This document shows, one piece after another, positions 51,218-57,997 of a stretch of 64,000 nt of DNA. The translations under genes were made by a program, and so were the position numbers. Location of the stretch: assembly GCF_963675985.1 (NCBI RefSeq), contig NZ_OY780957.1:372001-436000 (forward strand). The letters run 5' to 3'. The DNA comes from an uncultured Roseibium sp. (GTDB lineage: Bacteria; Pseudomonadota; Alphaproteobacteria; Rhizobiales; Stappiaceae). Each line of letters opens with the position of its first letter. The stretch's first letter is position 1. The notes below the pieces were generated by a model, which saw nothing but the letters and a program-made list of their open reading frames with translations, did no database searches and was not told where the DNA came from.

Positions 51218-51606
51218 TAATCTTCACTCCATTCGGATTTGTAGCGATTGCCGTCGATGGACCGGCCGCCATGCAGCATCATGTCCCGGTAGGCTTCCAC
51301 GCCCATGCCGGTCATCAGTCCGGCGAGATTCTGGAAATTGATGCCGTCGTTGGCGGCAAGTTTCGAAGTGTAATAGATGTTGCCGCCCAGTTCGAGCAGC
51401 CCGTTCCAGTCCCGTTTCAGCACCGCTTCACGCTGTTCCGGCTTCATCGGATATTTATCCAGATAGGCCTCTTCGTTAGCGTTGAATTCATCGCGGTTCT
51501 TCTGCAATCTGAGAGAGATGCAGAACTGGTTCAAATGGTAACCTTCACGCGACCGATCGGCATCGAACACGAAGGTTCCAGGAATATCTTCATATTCCTT
51601 TTCCAT
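51217..51606 (-). CDS. ligA: Protocatechuate 4,5-dioxygenase alpha subunit
   Basis: A 129-residue LigA-family small subunit: IPGTFVFDADRSREGYHLNQ, FNANEEAYLDKYPMKPEQRE, AVLKRDWNGLLELGGNIYYT and GLMTGMGVEAYRDMMLHGGR. It caps the active site of LigB. ATG 51606 has AGGAGAAA upstream; the longer frame has no family match in its extra residues. First gene of the ligABC unit, with a long 436-bp non-coding region upstream. Confidence 0.92.
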   Translation of the reverse strand: MEKEYEDIPGTFVFDADRSREGYHLNQFCISLRLQKNRDEFNANEEAYLDKYPMKPEQREAVLKRDWNGLLELGGNIYYTSKLAANDGINFQNLAGLMTGMGVEAYRDMMLHGGRSIDGNRYKSEWSED

Positions 51607-52042
51607 GGCCAAGTTTCTCCTGTGAATTCCGTTTGCTGCACGGTTCCCGCTACCCCCTGCGGGGCAGAACCGGTAAACCGGCACCCTCCAATTGCGACAA
51701 CGCCGGCATGACACAGCCGAGGCATTTCCTCTTCCGGCTGTTCAGGCGCGGCGCACGTCCGTTTCGGCATTCAGCCCAGGCGCTTCGATGGTCGATTCTG
51801 GTCAACGCATTTCGGCGGCCCGTCCAATGCCGTGCGTCATGGTTCATCTTATCATAAAATCAGCTTCACCCCTCCGGACGAAACAGGCCTTCTTCAGGCG
51901 CCCTGTTACGGGCGTCCCGACCGGCCGGCGAAGCTTGCCCCTCCTCACGTTTCGCTTCAACAGCATGTATACATGACCGATACAGCCTGCTTCCCTATCA
52001 TTCAATAACGCCGAAAGGGTATTCAATCGAAGAGGCTGTTAT
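51607..52042. promoter_or_regulatory. Upstream region of ligABC with a TGTATACA palindrome
   Basis: 436 bp without a credible gene between ligA and the 3' end of the LysR gene. CATGTATACATG (51964-51975) is a perfect 12-bp palindrome. GGGTATTCAAT (52017-52027) also appears upstream of the second dioxygenase operon, as does TGTATACAT. The strip 51995-52042 is AT-rich. Short frames crossing the region lack ribosome sites and are rejected. Confidence 0.5.
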
Positions 52043-53296
52043 TCATTTTTTCAATAGGAACGCCTCTTCGGTTGCTCCTGAGAGGTCCGAGGCGCTGATT
52101 TCGCGCAGATAGCTGAGAAACTGTTTCTGCGTCTCCGTCGGTCGCCAGTCGGCGCGATAGGTCAGGCCGATCGGCCGTGTATTATTGGTAAGTTCGATCG
52201 GCAACGGCTTCAGGAGATCGCGCTCCAGTTCGTCCCGAATCTGACTTTGCGAGATGATCGTGATGTAGTCTCCCGCCGTCAGCAGCCCGCGTACGAGGAT
52301 GAGGGAACTGGACACCGCCCTGACCGGCGTCTCGGGCAGCGCATCGATCCGCAAGGTATCGAAAAGATAGCTTCCAGCAGGCGTCGTCTTGGGTGGTGCC
52401 ACCCAGGGATAGGCCAGCGTATCCTCAAGGGTCACGCGTGTTTTCTTCAGCAGCGGGTGATTGGCCCCCACGACAATGGCCAGAGGATCGTCGAACAGGG
52501 TCTCCTGCACAACGTCATCGACGGGCAGCGTCTTGCGCAGGGCGCCGACGAGAAAGTCGACATCCCCCTGGCGCACGCCCTGCAGGAGTTCGGCATAAAG
52601 TCCGTCGAGAACCCGGACCTGCACCCGGTCGCGCGCCCGCACCATGCGATCGATCGCCATCGGCAGAAGATAGGTTCGGGCCAGCGGCAGCGAACCGACG
52701 ACGATCAGACTGGAATCCCGCCCCAGGAAGTCGTCGACCTCGTCGAATCCCTGCTGCAGTTCGGCAAGTGCGAGCTTGGTGCGCTGCGCCAGAACCTGAG
52801 CGGCCGGGGTCAGCGATATCCCCTCCTGGGCCGGATTGAACAGCTTGATGCCCGAAAGCCGCTCCAGATTGCGCGCCGCGCGATGGATCGACGGCTGGGA
52901 AATGCCGATATTCCGAGCCGCTATGCTGAAGTTGTTCGCCTCCGACATGGCGATCAGGGCCCTGAGTTGGGCCGCCGTCACGAGGCGGTCGAAATGGGTA
53001 AAGCCGCGTTCCTTCTGCTTCGCTCCAAGCCGGGAGGCTTCCTTCGCGCCGGCTTGCAGATGGTCCAATGCGCGATCGACACGCTCCAGAAGGCGGCCGC
53101 CCACGTCGGTCGCGAACATGCCGTCGGCACGTCGTTCGAACAACTGGATATCGAGCTCATCTTCCAGCTTTGAAATCGCCTGGGTCACGGCCGGCTGGGA
53201 CAAATGCTCCTTTTCCGCGGCCGCACTGACGCTATGGCACTGCGCGACGCGCCTGAACACCCTCAGATGCCGGATATTGGGAACCTTCAATCTCAT
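52043..53296 (-). CDS. LysR-family regulator with two tandem helix-turn-helix domains
   Basis: 417 residues, about 100 longer than a normal LysR protein. The extra length is a second N-terminal winged helix. The first (about 8-75) has LRVFRRVAQCHSVSAAAEKE, LSQPAVTQAISKLEDELDIQ and LFERRADG; the second (about 107-175) has LRALIAMSEANNFSIAARNI, GISQPSIHRAARNLERLSGI and KLFNPAQEGISLTPAAQVLA. A single effector domain follows from IVVGSLPLARTYLLPMAIDR onward. It is divergent from galB-ligK-ligI and upstream of ligABC, so it should govern one or both. The intact frame and the full set of motifs in both copies argue against an assembly error. Confidence 0.88.
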   Translation of the reverse strand: MRLKVPNIRHLRVFRRVAQCHSVSAAAEKEHLSQPAVTQAISKLEDELDIQLFERRADGMFATDVGGRLLERVDRALDHLQAGAKEASRLGAKQKERGFTHFDRLVTAAQLRALIAMSEANNFSIAARNIGISQPSIHRAARNLERLSGIKLFNPAQEGISLTPAAQVLAQRTKLALAELQQGFDEVDDFLGRDSSLIVVGSLPLARTYLLPMAIDRMVRARDRVQVRVLDGLYAELLQGVRQGDVDFLVGALRKTLPVDDVVQETLFDDPLAIVVGANHPLLKKTRVTLEDTLAYPWVAPPKTTPAGSYLFDTLRIDALPETPVRAVSSSLILVRGLLTAGDYITIISQSQIRDELERDLLKPLPIELTNNTRPIGLTYRADWRPTETQKQFLSYLREISASDLSGATEEAFLLKK

Positions 53297-53324
53297 TCGG
53301 TGACCGCTTCCTGTCTGGAAATCA

Positions 53325-53346
53325 TTATAGCAAAATTTTATAGCAA
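53325..53346. promoter_or_regulatory. Direct repeat in the LysR/galB divergent promoter
   Basis: TTATAGCAA occurs at 53325-53333 and again at 53338-53346, spaced 13 bp start to start, around the palindromic core AAAATTTT. It sits 29-50 nt upstream of the LysR start and about 105 nt before galB. It is the best candidate site for the tandem-domain regulator. Confidence 0.45.
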
Positions 53347-53450
53347 GCGTTCCCTTTTGAAATGGGATTTTTGTGAAATTTGAAGCATCGTGCGCCCGAA
53401 ACCTCGTCGCTCGAGGGGCAAAACGAGATATTCAGGGCGGAAAAATCAAT

Positions 53451-54185
53451 ATGACTTCAAAGAAAACGGCACTGGTCATCAGTGCGCATTCGGCGGATTT
53501 TGTCTGGCGTTGCGGTGGCGCGATCGCGCTGCACGAAGAGCGGGGCTACGACGTGACGGTGGTGTGCCTGTCCTACGGCGAACGCGGCGAGAGCGCGAAG
53601 CTGTGGAAGCAGGAAGGCATGACCCTGGAAAAGGTCAAGACCGAGCGGCGCAAGGAAGCCGAGAATGCGGCAGCCGCCCTTGGTGCTTCCGACATCCGCT
53701 TCTTCGACCTCGGCGACTATCCGCTCAACCTGGATCGGGACGCCAAGGACCGCATGGTCGACGTGATCCGCGAAGTCCAGCCGTCCTTCATGCTGAGCCA
53801 CTCCAAGTGGGATCCTTACAACACCGACCACATGGCCACGACCCAGTTTGCCATCGAGTGCCGGATGATCGCCCAGGCCTGGGGCCACAACCCGGGCCAG
53901 AAGGTTCTTGGCGCGCCGCAGCTCTACCTGTTCGAGCCGCACCAGACCGAGCAGATGGAATGGAAGCCGGACGTGTTCCTGGACATCACCCCGGTGTGGG
54001 ACAAGAAATGGGCGGCGATCCAGTGCATGCAGGGCCAGGAGCACCTGTGGCACTTCTACGAGAACGTGGCCGAAAACCGCGGCAACCACTTCCGCCGCAA
54101 TTCCGGCGGCCAGGCGGGCGGGCGTGACTGCCGCTATGCGGAAGGCTTCCAGTCGATCTATCCGCGCACGGTGGACGAACTCTGA
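53451..54185 (+). CDS. galB: 4-oxalomesaconate hydratase, PIG-L type
   Basis: A 244-residue zinc protein of the PIG-L/LmbE family: LVISAHSADFVWRCGGAIAL carries the His-x2-Asp pair, CLSYGERGESAKLWKQEGMT follows, and the third ligand region is FMLSHSKWDPYNTDHMATTQ. These features match GalB of Pseudomonas gallate catabolism rather than the amidohydrolase LigJ. It hydrates 4-oxalomesaconate to 4-carboxy-4-hydroxy-2-oxoadipate. ATG 53451 is the best start, although the site ahead of it (GGGCGGA) is weak. The stop overlaps the aldolase start (TGATG). Confidence 0.9.
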   Translation: MTSKKTALVISAHSADFVWRCGGAIALHEERGYDVTVVCLSYGERGESAKLWKQEGMTLEKVKTERRKEAENAAAALGASDIRFFDLGDYPLNLDRDAKDRMVDVIREVQPSFMLSHSKWDPYNTDHMATTQFAIECRMIAQAWGHNPGQKVLGAPQLYLFEPHQTEQMEWKPDVFLDITPVWDKKWAAIQCMQGQEHLWHFYENVAENRGNHFRRNSGGQAGGRDCRYAEGFQSIYPRTVDEL

Positions 54186-54877
54186 TGGCCGGCGCGGTAA
54201 CCCAGTCGGGCGTGGTCGTTCAGACCATCGAGCGCGCCGACAAGGACATCATCGCGGCCCTTGGCGCCTGCGGGGTGGCGACGGTGCACGAGGCCCAGGG
54301 GCGCAGAGGCCTTCTGGCGTCCCATATGCGGCCGATCTATTCCGGCGCCCGGATTGCGGGCTCGGCGGTGACCATCTCCGCGCCTCCGGGCGACAACTGG
54401 ATGGTGCATGTGGCGATCGAGCAGGTGCAGGCCGGCGACATGCTGGTGCTGGCGCCGACGTCTCCGTGCGAGGACGGCTACTTCGGCGACCTGCTTGCGA
54501 CCTCCATGCAGGCGCGCGGCGGCATCGGCCTTGTGATCGACGCCGGCGTGCGCGATGTGCGCGACCTGACAGAGATGGGCTTTCCGGTGTGGTCGAAGGC
54601 GGTGTTCGCGCAAGGCACGGTGAAGGAAACGCTCGGCTCGGTGAACGTGCCGGTGGTCTGCGCCAACCAGCTGGTGAACCCGGGCGACATCGTCATCGCC
54701 GACGATGACGGGGTCTGCGTGGTCCGCCGCGAGGAGGCGGAAGCGGTTCTGGAAAAGGCCCGCGCCCGCGACGCGGCCGAAGAGGACAAGCGCAAGCGCC
54801 TGGCCGCCGGCGAACTCGGCCTCGACATCTACAACATGCGCGGCCGACTTGCCGAAAAAGGATTGAAGTATGTCTGA
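54185..54877 (+). CDS. ligK: 4-carboxy-4-hydroxy-2-oxoadipate/HMG aldolase
   Basis: A 230-residue class II aldolase of the RraA-like HMG/CHA family: GVATVHEAQGRRGLLASHMR, the divalent-metal and substrate region GYFGDLLATSMQARGGIGLV with IDAGVRDVRDL (Arg-Asp pair), and IVIADDDGVCVVRREEAE. It splits 4-carboxy-4-hydroxy-2-oxoadipate to pyruvate and oxaloacetate, the exit of the pathway to the TCA cycle. Cotranslated with galB. A short reading frame overlaps its last codons. Confidence 0.93.
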   Translation: MAGAVTQSGVVVQTIERADKDIIAALGACGVATVHEAQGRRGLLASHMRPIYSGARIAGSAVTISAPPGDNWMVHVAIEQVQAGDMLVLAPTSPCEDGYFGDLLATSMQARGGIGLVIDAGVRDVRDLTEMGFPVWSKAVFAQGTVKETLGSVNVPVVCANQLVNPGDIVIADDDGVCVVRREEAEAVLEKARARDAAEEDKRKRLAAGELGLDIYNMRGRLAEKGLKYV

Positions 54878-54917
54878 GTTGAGCGCCTACTCGCTTCTCG
54901 GGCTTCTTCTGATCTAA
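54870..54917 (+). CDS. Possible 15-residue peptide overlapping the 3' end of ligK
   Basis: ATG at 54870, in another frame, begins MSELSAYSLLGLLLI and stops at 54917, 23 nt before ligI. An AAAGGA ribosome site lies 7 nt upstream, better than those of several real genes here. It could be a translational coupler for ligI, the stub of a lost gene, or chance. No family is recognisable. Confidence 0.25.
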   Translation: MSELSAYSLLGLLLI

Positions 54918-54940
54918 AAAATCACAGGACAAACGTTCCA

Positions 54941-55810
54941 ATGGATAAAGATTATCTTCCGTTCCATCCCAACCCGTCGAAGCCGGCCTTCAAGCTGCCG
55001 GCGGGTGCCGTCGACGCCCATTGTCACGTCTTCGGCCCGGCGGATGTGTTTCCCTACGCGCCCGAACGCAAGTACACTCCCTGCGACGCGCCGAAGGAAA
55101 AGCTGTTCGAACTGCGGGATTATCTCGGCTTCGACCGCAACGTGATCGTGCAGGCCACCTGCCATGGCAAGGACAACCGCGCCCTGGTCGACGCGCTCAA
55201 GGCCGCCGGCGACAAGGCGCGCGGCATTGCCAGCGTCGGCCCTGACATTACCGAAGCCGAACTTGCGGAAATGAATGAGGCCGGCGTGCGCGGCGTGCGC
55301 TTCAATTTCGTCAAGCGCCTGGTCGACAACACCCCGAAGGACGTCTTCCTCGGCATTGCGGAGAAGATCAAGGCATTCGGCTGGCACATCGTCGTCTATT
55401 TCGAGGCCCCTGACCTGGAAGAGCTGATCCCGTTCCTGAAACAGCTTCCGACCACCATCGTTGTCGATCACATGGGCCGGCCGGACGTGACCAAGGGGGT
55501 CGACCACCCTGATTTCCAGCGGTTCGTCAACCTGCTGCAGGACAACGACAGCATCTGGACCAAGGTCACCTGCCCGGAACGCCTGACCGTCGCCGGCCCG
55601 CCCTATGACGATGTCGTCGATTTCGGCAAGGTGCTCGTCGAGCGCTTCCCGGACCGGGTGATCTGGGGCACGGACTGGCCGCATCCGAACATGAAGTCCC
55701 ATGTACCGGACGACGGCAAGCTGGTCGATTTCATTCCCCGGATCGCACCCACTGAAGCCCTGCAAAAGGCACTCCTCATCGATAATCCGATGCGCCTCTA
55801 CTGGGGCTGA
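54941..55810 (+). CDS. ligI: 2-pyrone-4,6-dicarboxylate hydrolase
   Basis: A 289-residue amidohydrolase-fold lactonase: AVDAHCHVFGPADVFPYAPE with the HxH motif near the N terminus, GVRGVRFNFVKRLVDN, WHIVVYFEAPDLEELIPFLK, TIVVDHMGRPDVTKGV and WGTDWPHPNMKSHVPDDG with the catalytic Asp. It opens the pyrone to 4-oxalomesaconate without a bound metal. CAGGA precedes the ATG. Last gene of the galB-ligK-ligI unit, closed by a terminator. Confidence 0.94.
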   Translation: MDKDYLPFHPNPSKPAFKLPAGAVDAHCHVFGPADVFPYAPERKYTPCDAPKEKLFELRDYLGFDRNVIVQATCHGKDNRALVDALKAAGDKARGIASVGPDITEAELAEMNEAGVRGVRFNFVKRLVDNTPKDVFLGIAEKIKAFGWHIVVYFEAPDLEELIPFLKQLPTTIVVDHMGRPDVTKGVDHPDFQRFVNLLQDNDSIWTKVTCPERLTVAGPPYDDVVDFGKVLVERFPDRVIWGTDWPHPNMKSHVPDDGKLVDFIPRIAPTEALQKALLIDNPMRLYWG

Positions 55811-55861
55811 GCACGCGGGACGCATGCCGTATCCGCCATAACGAACATGAGCAGCATATTG

Positions 55862-55892
55862 GCCCGGGCGCTCCGCGTTCCGGGCTTTTTTT
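55862..55892 (+). terminator. Rho-independent terminator after ligI
   Basis: GCCCGG (55862-55867) and CCGGGC (55880-55885) form a stem followed directly by seven T. Confidence 0.88.
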
Positions 55893-55967
55893 AAGTTTTG
55901 GAGGCCCGCATTTTCGCCGGTTACCCGCCCAGCCAAGACAGGCGCAGAGGTATAAGTTTTGCGTAAT

Positions 55968-56044
55968 GGGTATTCAATATAAGACCCGCGCCCAACCTAC
56001 TTGATTTAGGTCAAATCCGCCCCTCTTCGCACCCGTGTATACAT
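55968..56044 (+). promoter_or_regulatory. Promoter region of the second dioxygenase operon: shared word, FNR-like dyad, TGTATACA
   Basis: Three signals lie between the ligI terminator and the start at 56070. GGGTATTCAAT (55968-55978) is identical to a word upstream of ligABC. TTGAT-N4-GTCAA (56001-56014) differs from an FNR/FixK box in one base, but also fits a LysR T-N11-A pattern. TGTATACAT (56036-56044) is the palindrome also present before ligABC and here could serve as a -10 region. Confidence 0.5.
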
Positions 56045-56069
56045 AACGAAAGCGTAGGAGGAAAAGGTC

Positions 56070-56426
56070 ATGGACCAACCAGGATTTGACTATCACATCG
56101 ACATTCCCGGAACGACGATCTTCGATGGCAAGCAGGCCATGAAGGGTTATGCGCTCAACAAGATGTGCTACTCGTTCAATAAGGCCGAAAACCGCGAAGC
56201 GTTCCAGGCTGATGAAGAAGCCTTCATGGAAAAATACGGCCTGAACGATCAGCAGAAAGAGGCGATCCGCAAACGCGACGTGCTCGGACTGATCGACGCC
56301 GGCGGCAACATCTACTACCTCGCCAAATTCGCCGGCATCTTCAAGCTGTCGGTGCAGGATGTTGGCGGTCTGCAGACCGGAAAAACCACCGAGGAATTCA
56401 AGGAATTCCTCGCCAGCCAGGCATGA
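56070..56426 (+). CDS. LigA-type small subunit of a second class III extradiol dioxygenase
   Basis: A 118-residue LigA-family protein: IPGTTIFDGKQAMKGYALNK, FQADEEAFMEKYGLNDQQKE, AIRKRDVLGLIDAGGNIYYL. It resembles LigA encoded at 51217-51606 but is clearly diverged and lacks the longer C-terminal tail. An AGGAGG ribosome site is well placed. It partners the LigB-like protein 12 nt downstream. Substrate open: protocatechuate, gallate, 3-O-methylgallate or a related catechol acid. Confidence 0.9.
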   Translation: MDQPGFDYHIDIPGTTIFDGKQAMKGYALNKMCYSFNKAENREAFQADEEAFMEKYGLNDQQKEAIRKRDVLGLIDAGGNIYYLAKFAGIFKLSVQDVGGLQTGKTTEEFKEFLASQA

Positions 56427-56438
56427 GGAGGACAAATC

Positions 56439-57287
56439 ATGGCTAAGGTTCTCGGTGGCATCACCACCTCTCACATTCCCGCCGTCGGCAACGCGATCCA
56501 GAAGGAACTCTACGACGATCCTTACTGGAAACCTTTCTTCGACGGCTATCCCAAGGTCCATGCCTGGATCAAGGAACACAAGCCCGACTACGTGATCAAC
56601 ATCTACAATGACCACGGCCTCGGCTTCTTTCTCGACCGGATGCCGACCTTCGCCATCGGCGCGGCGCACGAATACAAGAACGAGGATGAGGGCTGGGGTC
56701 TGCCGTCGCTTGATCCGTTCCCGGGCGCACCGGAGCTCTCCTGGCACATCATCGAATCCATGGTGGCCGACGAGTTCGACATTACCTCCTGCCAGGAACT
56801 GGCCGTCGACCACGGTTTTGTCGTTCCGATGCAGCTGTTCTGGCCCGGCGCGCCGCATCATCCGGACATGCCGCGTTGCGTGCCGATCTCGGCCAACACC
56901 GTGCAGCATCCGATCCCGACGCTGAATCGCGCGTTGAACTTCGGCAAGGCCCTCGGCAAGGCCCTTCGGTCCTTCCCGGAAGACGCAAAGATTGTCGTTC
57001 TCGGCACCGGCGGCCTGTCGCATCAGCTCGATGGCCAGCGGGCGGGCTTCATCAACAAGGAGTTCGACCAGTACTGCCTGGAAAACATCGTCCACAACCC
57101 GGAAGAGCTGACCAAGATCACCCGTATGGAGCTGGTCGAAAAGGCCGGGGCCCAGGGCACCGAATTCCTGATGTGGATGATGATGCGCGGCGCACTCGGC
57201 GACAATGTCACCGAGATCACCCGCAACTACCACATTCCGATTTCCAATACCGCGGCCGGCACGCTGCTGCTGGAATGCGCCGCCTGA
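56439..57287 (+). CDS. LigB-type catalytic subunit of a second class III extradiol dioxygenase
   Basis: A 282-residue extradiol dioxygenase: ligands in GITTSHIPAVGNAIQK and NIYNDHGLGFFLDRMPTFAI, then HEYKNEDEGWGLPSLDPFPG, MVADEFDITSCQELAVDHGF, IVVLGTGGLSHQLDGQRAGF and FLMWMMMRGALGDNVTEI. The active-site framework is intact. It departs from LigB where LigB reads FKPADEGWGPRPVP and in the SCQELAVDHGFVVPMQ stretch, so a different ring acid is likely. It is not the fused single-chain gallate dioxygenase. Ends at a strong palindromic terminator. Confidence 0.9.
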   Translation: MAKVLGGITTSHIPAVGNAIQKELYDDPYWKPFFDGYPKVHAWIKEHKPDYVINIYNDHGLGFFLDRMPTFAIGAAHEYKNEDEGWGLPSLDPFPGAPELSWHIIESMVADEFDITSCQELAVDHGFVVPMQLFWPGAPHHPDMPRCVPISANTVQHPIPTLNRALNFGKALGKALRSFPEDAKIVVLGTGGLSHQLDGQRAGFINKEFDQYCLENIVHNPEELTKITRMELVEKAGAQGTEFLMWMMMRGALGDNVTEITRNYHIPISNTAAGTLLLECAA

Positions 57288-57306
57288 CAGGTCGGATTTA
57301 CGACAG

Positions 57307-57340
57307 GAACAACGCCCGGAAATCTTTCCGGGCGTTGTTC
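57307..57340. terminator. Bidirectional terminator, perfect 34-nt palindromic hairpin
   Basis: GAACAACGCCCGGAAA (57307-57322) pairs without mismatch with its complement at 57325-57340, leaving a 2-nt centre. It lies between the convergent dioxygenase and HATPase genes. There is no long T-run, but the stem is strong on both strands. Confidence 0.8.
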
Positions 57341-57424
57341 ATATGCGGCCTTTGATCAGCGGGCGGCTTGCTGTTCGAAAAATGCACGGAACGTGCCCGC
57401 TCCGCATCGAAATTTTTCACAAAA

Positions 57425-57997
57425 TCAAAGCTTTATGGTGGCGACAACTTCGTTGCCGCATCCATGGTAGTCGAGCGTGTCGAAGCACAGGTTCCTTGCC
57501 ACATGAATTCCACGCCCGTTCGGCTGATCCAGAGGCATGTCGGAGTTCAGGACCTTTTCGAAGTCGAACCCTTTTCCCTCGTCCAGAACCTTCAGCCAGA
57601 CCTGAGAACCAGAGCATTTGAAGAACACCCGCACCACCCGGTTGCTGTAGGTCCCCAACCGCAAGCGCCGCTGAATTTCGCCCTCGATCTCTCCGCTCAT
57701 GATCAGTTTCGCTTTGGTCTGCTGATCTATTTCGAGATTGCCGTGCTCGACCGCATTCGAAAGCAGTTCCCAGATACCAAGGGATGCCTTTTCAGGACAG
57801 GGCGTGTTCGCCGCCAGCATGGTGGAAAGCTTCTCCGCCTCATTCAGCGTTGTTATCTCGAACTCTCCGCAGACCATCCGGCCGATGACCGGTTTGTTTT
57901 TCGAAACATAATTCTGGATGGATTCGATCGGACTTGGTTTGTCCTCCATTGACGGCACTCCGGTATCAGGCTCCGCTTCTTTCACAGCCGAGGTCAT
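57425..57997 (-). CDS. HATPase-domain protein, RsbW-like anti-sigma/partner-switch kinase
   Basis: A 190-residue GHKL ATPase. N box GIWELLSNAVEHGNLEI, then VRVFFKCSGSQVWLKVLDEG, GKGFD and the G2 box NGRGIHVARNL are the nucleotide site of the RsbW/SpoIIAB type. Such kinases bind a sigma factor or other target and are released by an unphosphorylated STAS protein. A STAS gene and a phosphatase with receiver domain are encoded directly upstream. Its start overlaps the phosphatase stop by 4 nt. Last gene of the chemosensory operon as seen here; no sigma factor gene is nearby. Confidence 0.88.
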   Translation of the reverse strand: MTSAVKEAEPDTGVPSMEDKPSPIESIQNYVSKNKPVIGRMVCGEFEITTLNEAEKLSTMLAANTPCPEKASLGIWELLSNAVEHGNLEIDQQTKAKLIMSGEIEGEIQRRLRLGTYSNRVVRVFFKCSGSQVWLKVLDEGKGFDFEKVLNSDMPLDQPNGRGIHVARNLCFDTLDYHGCGNEVVATIKL

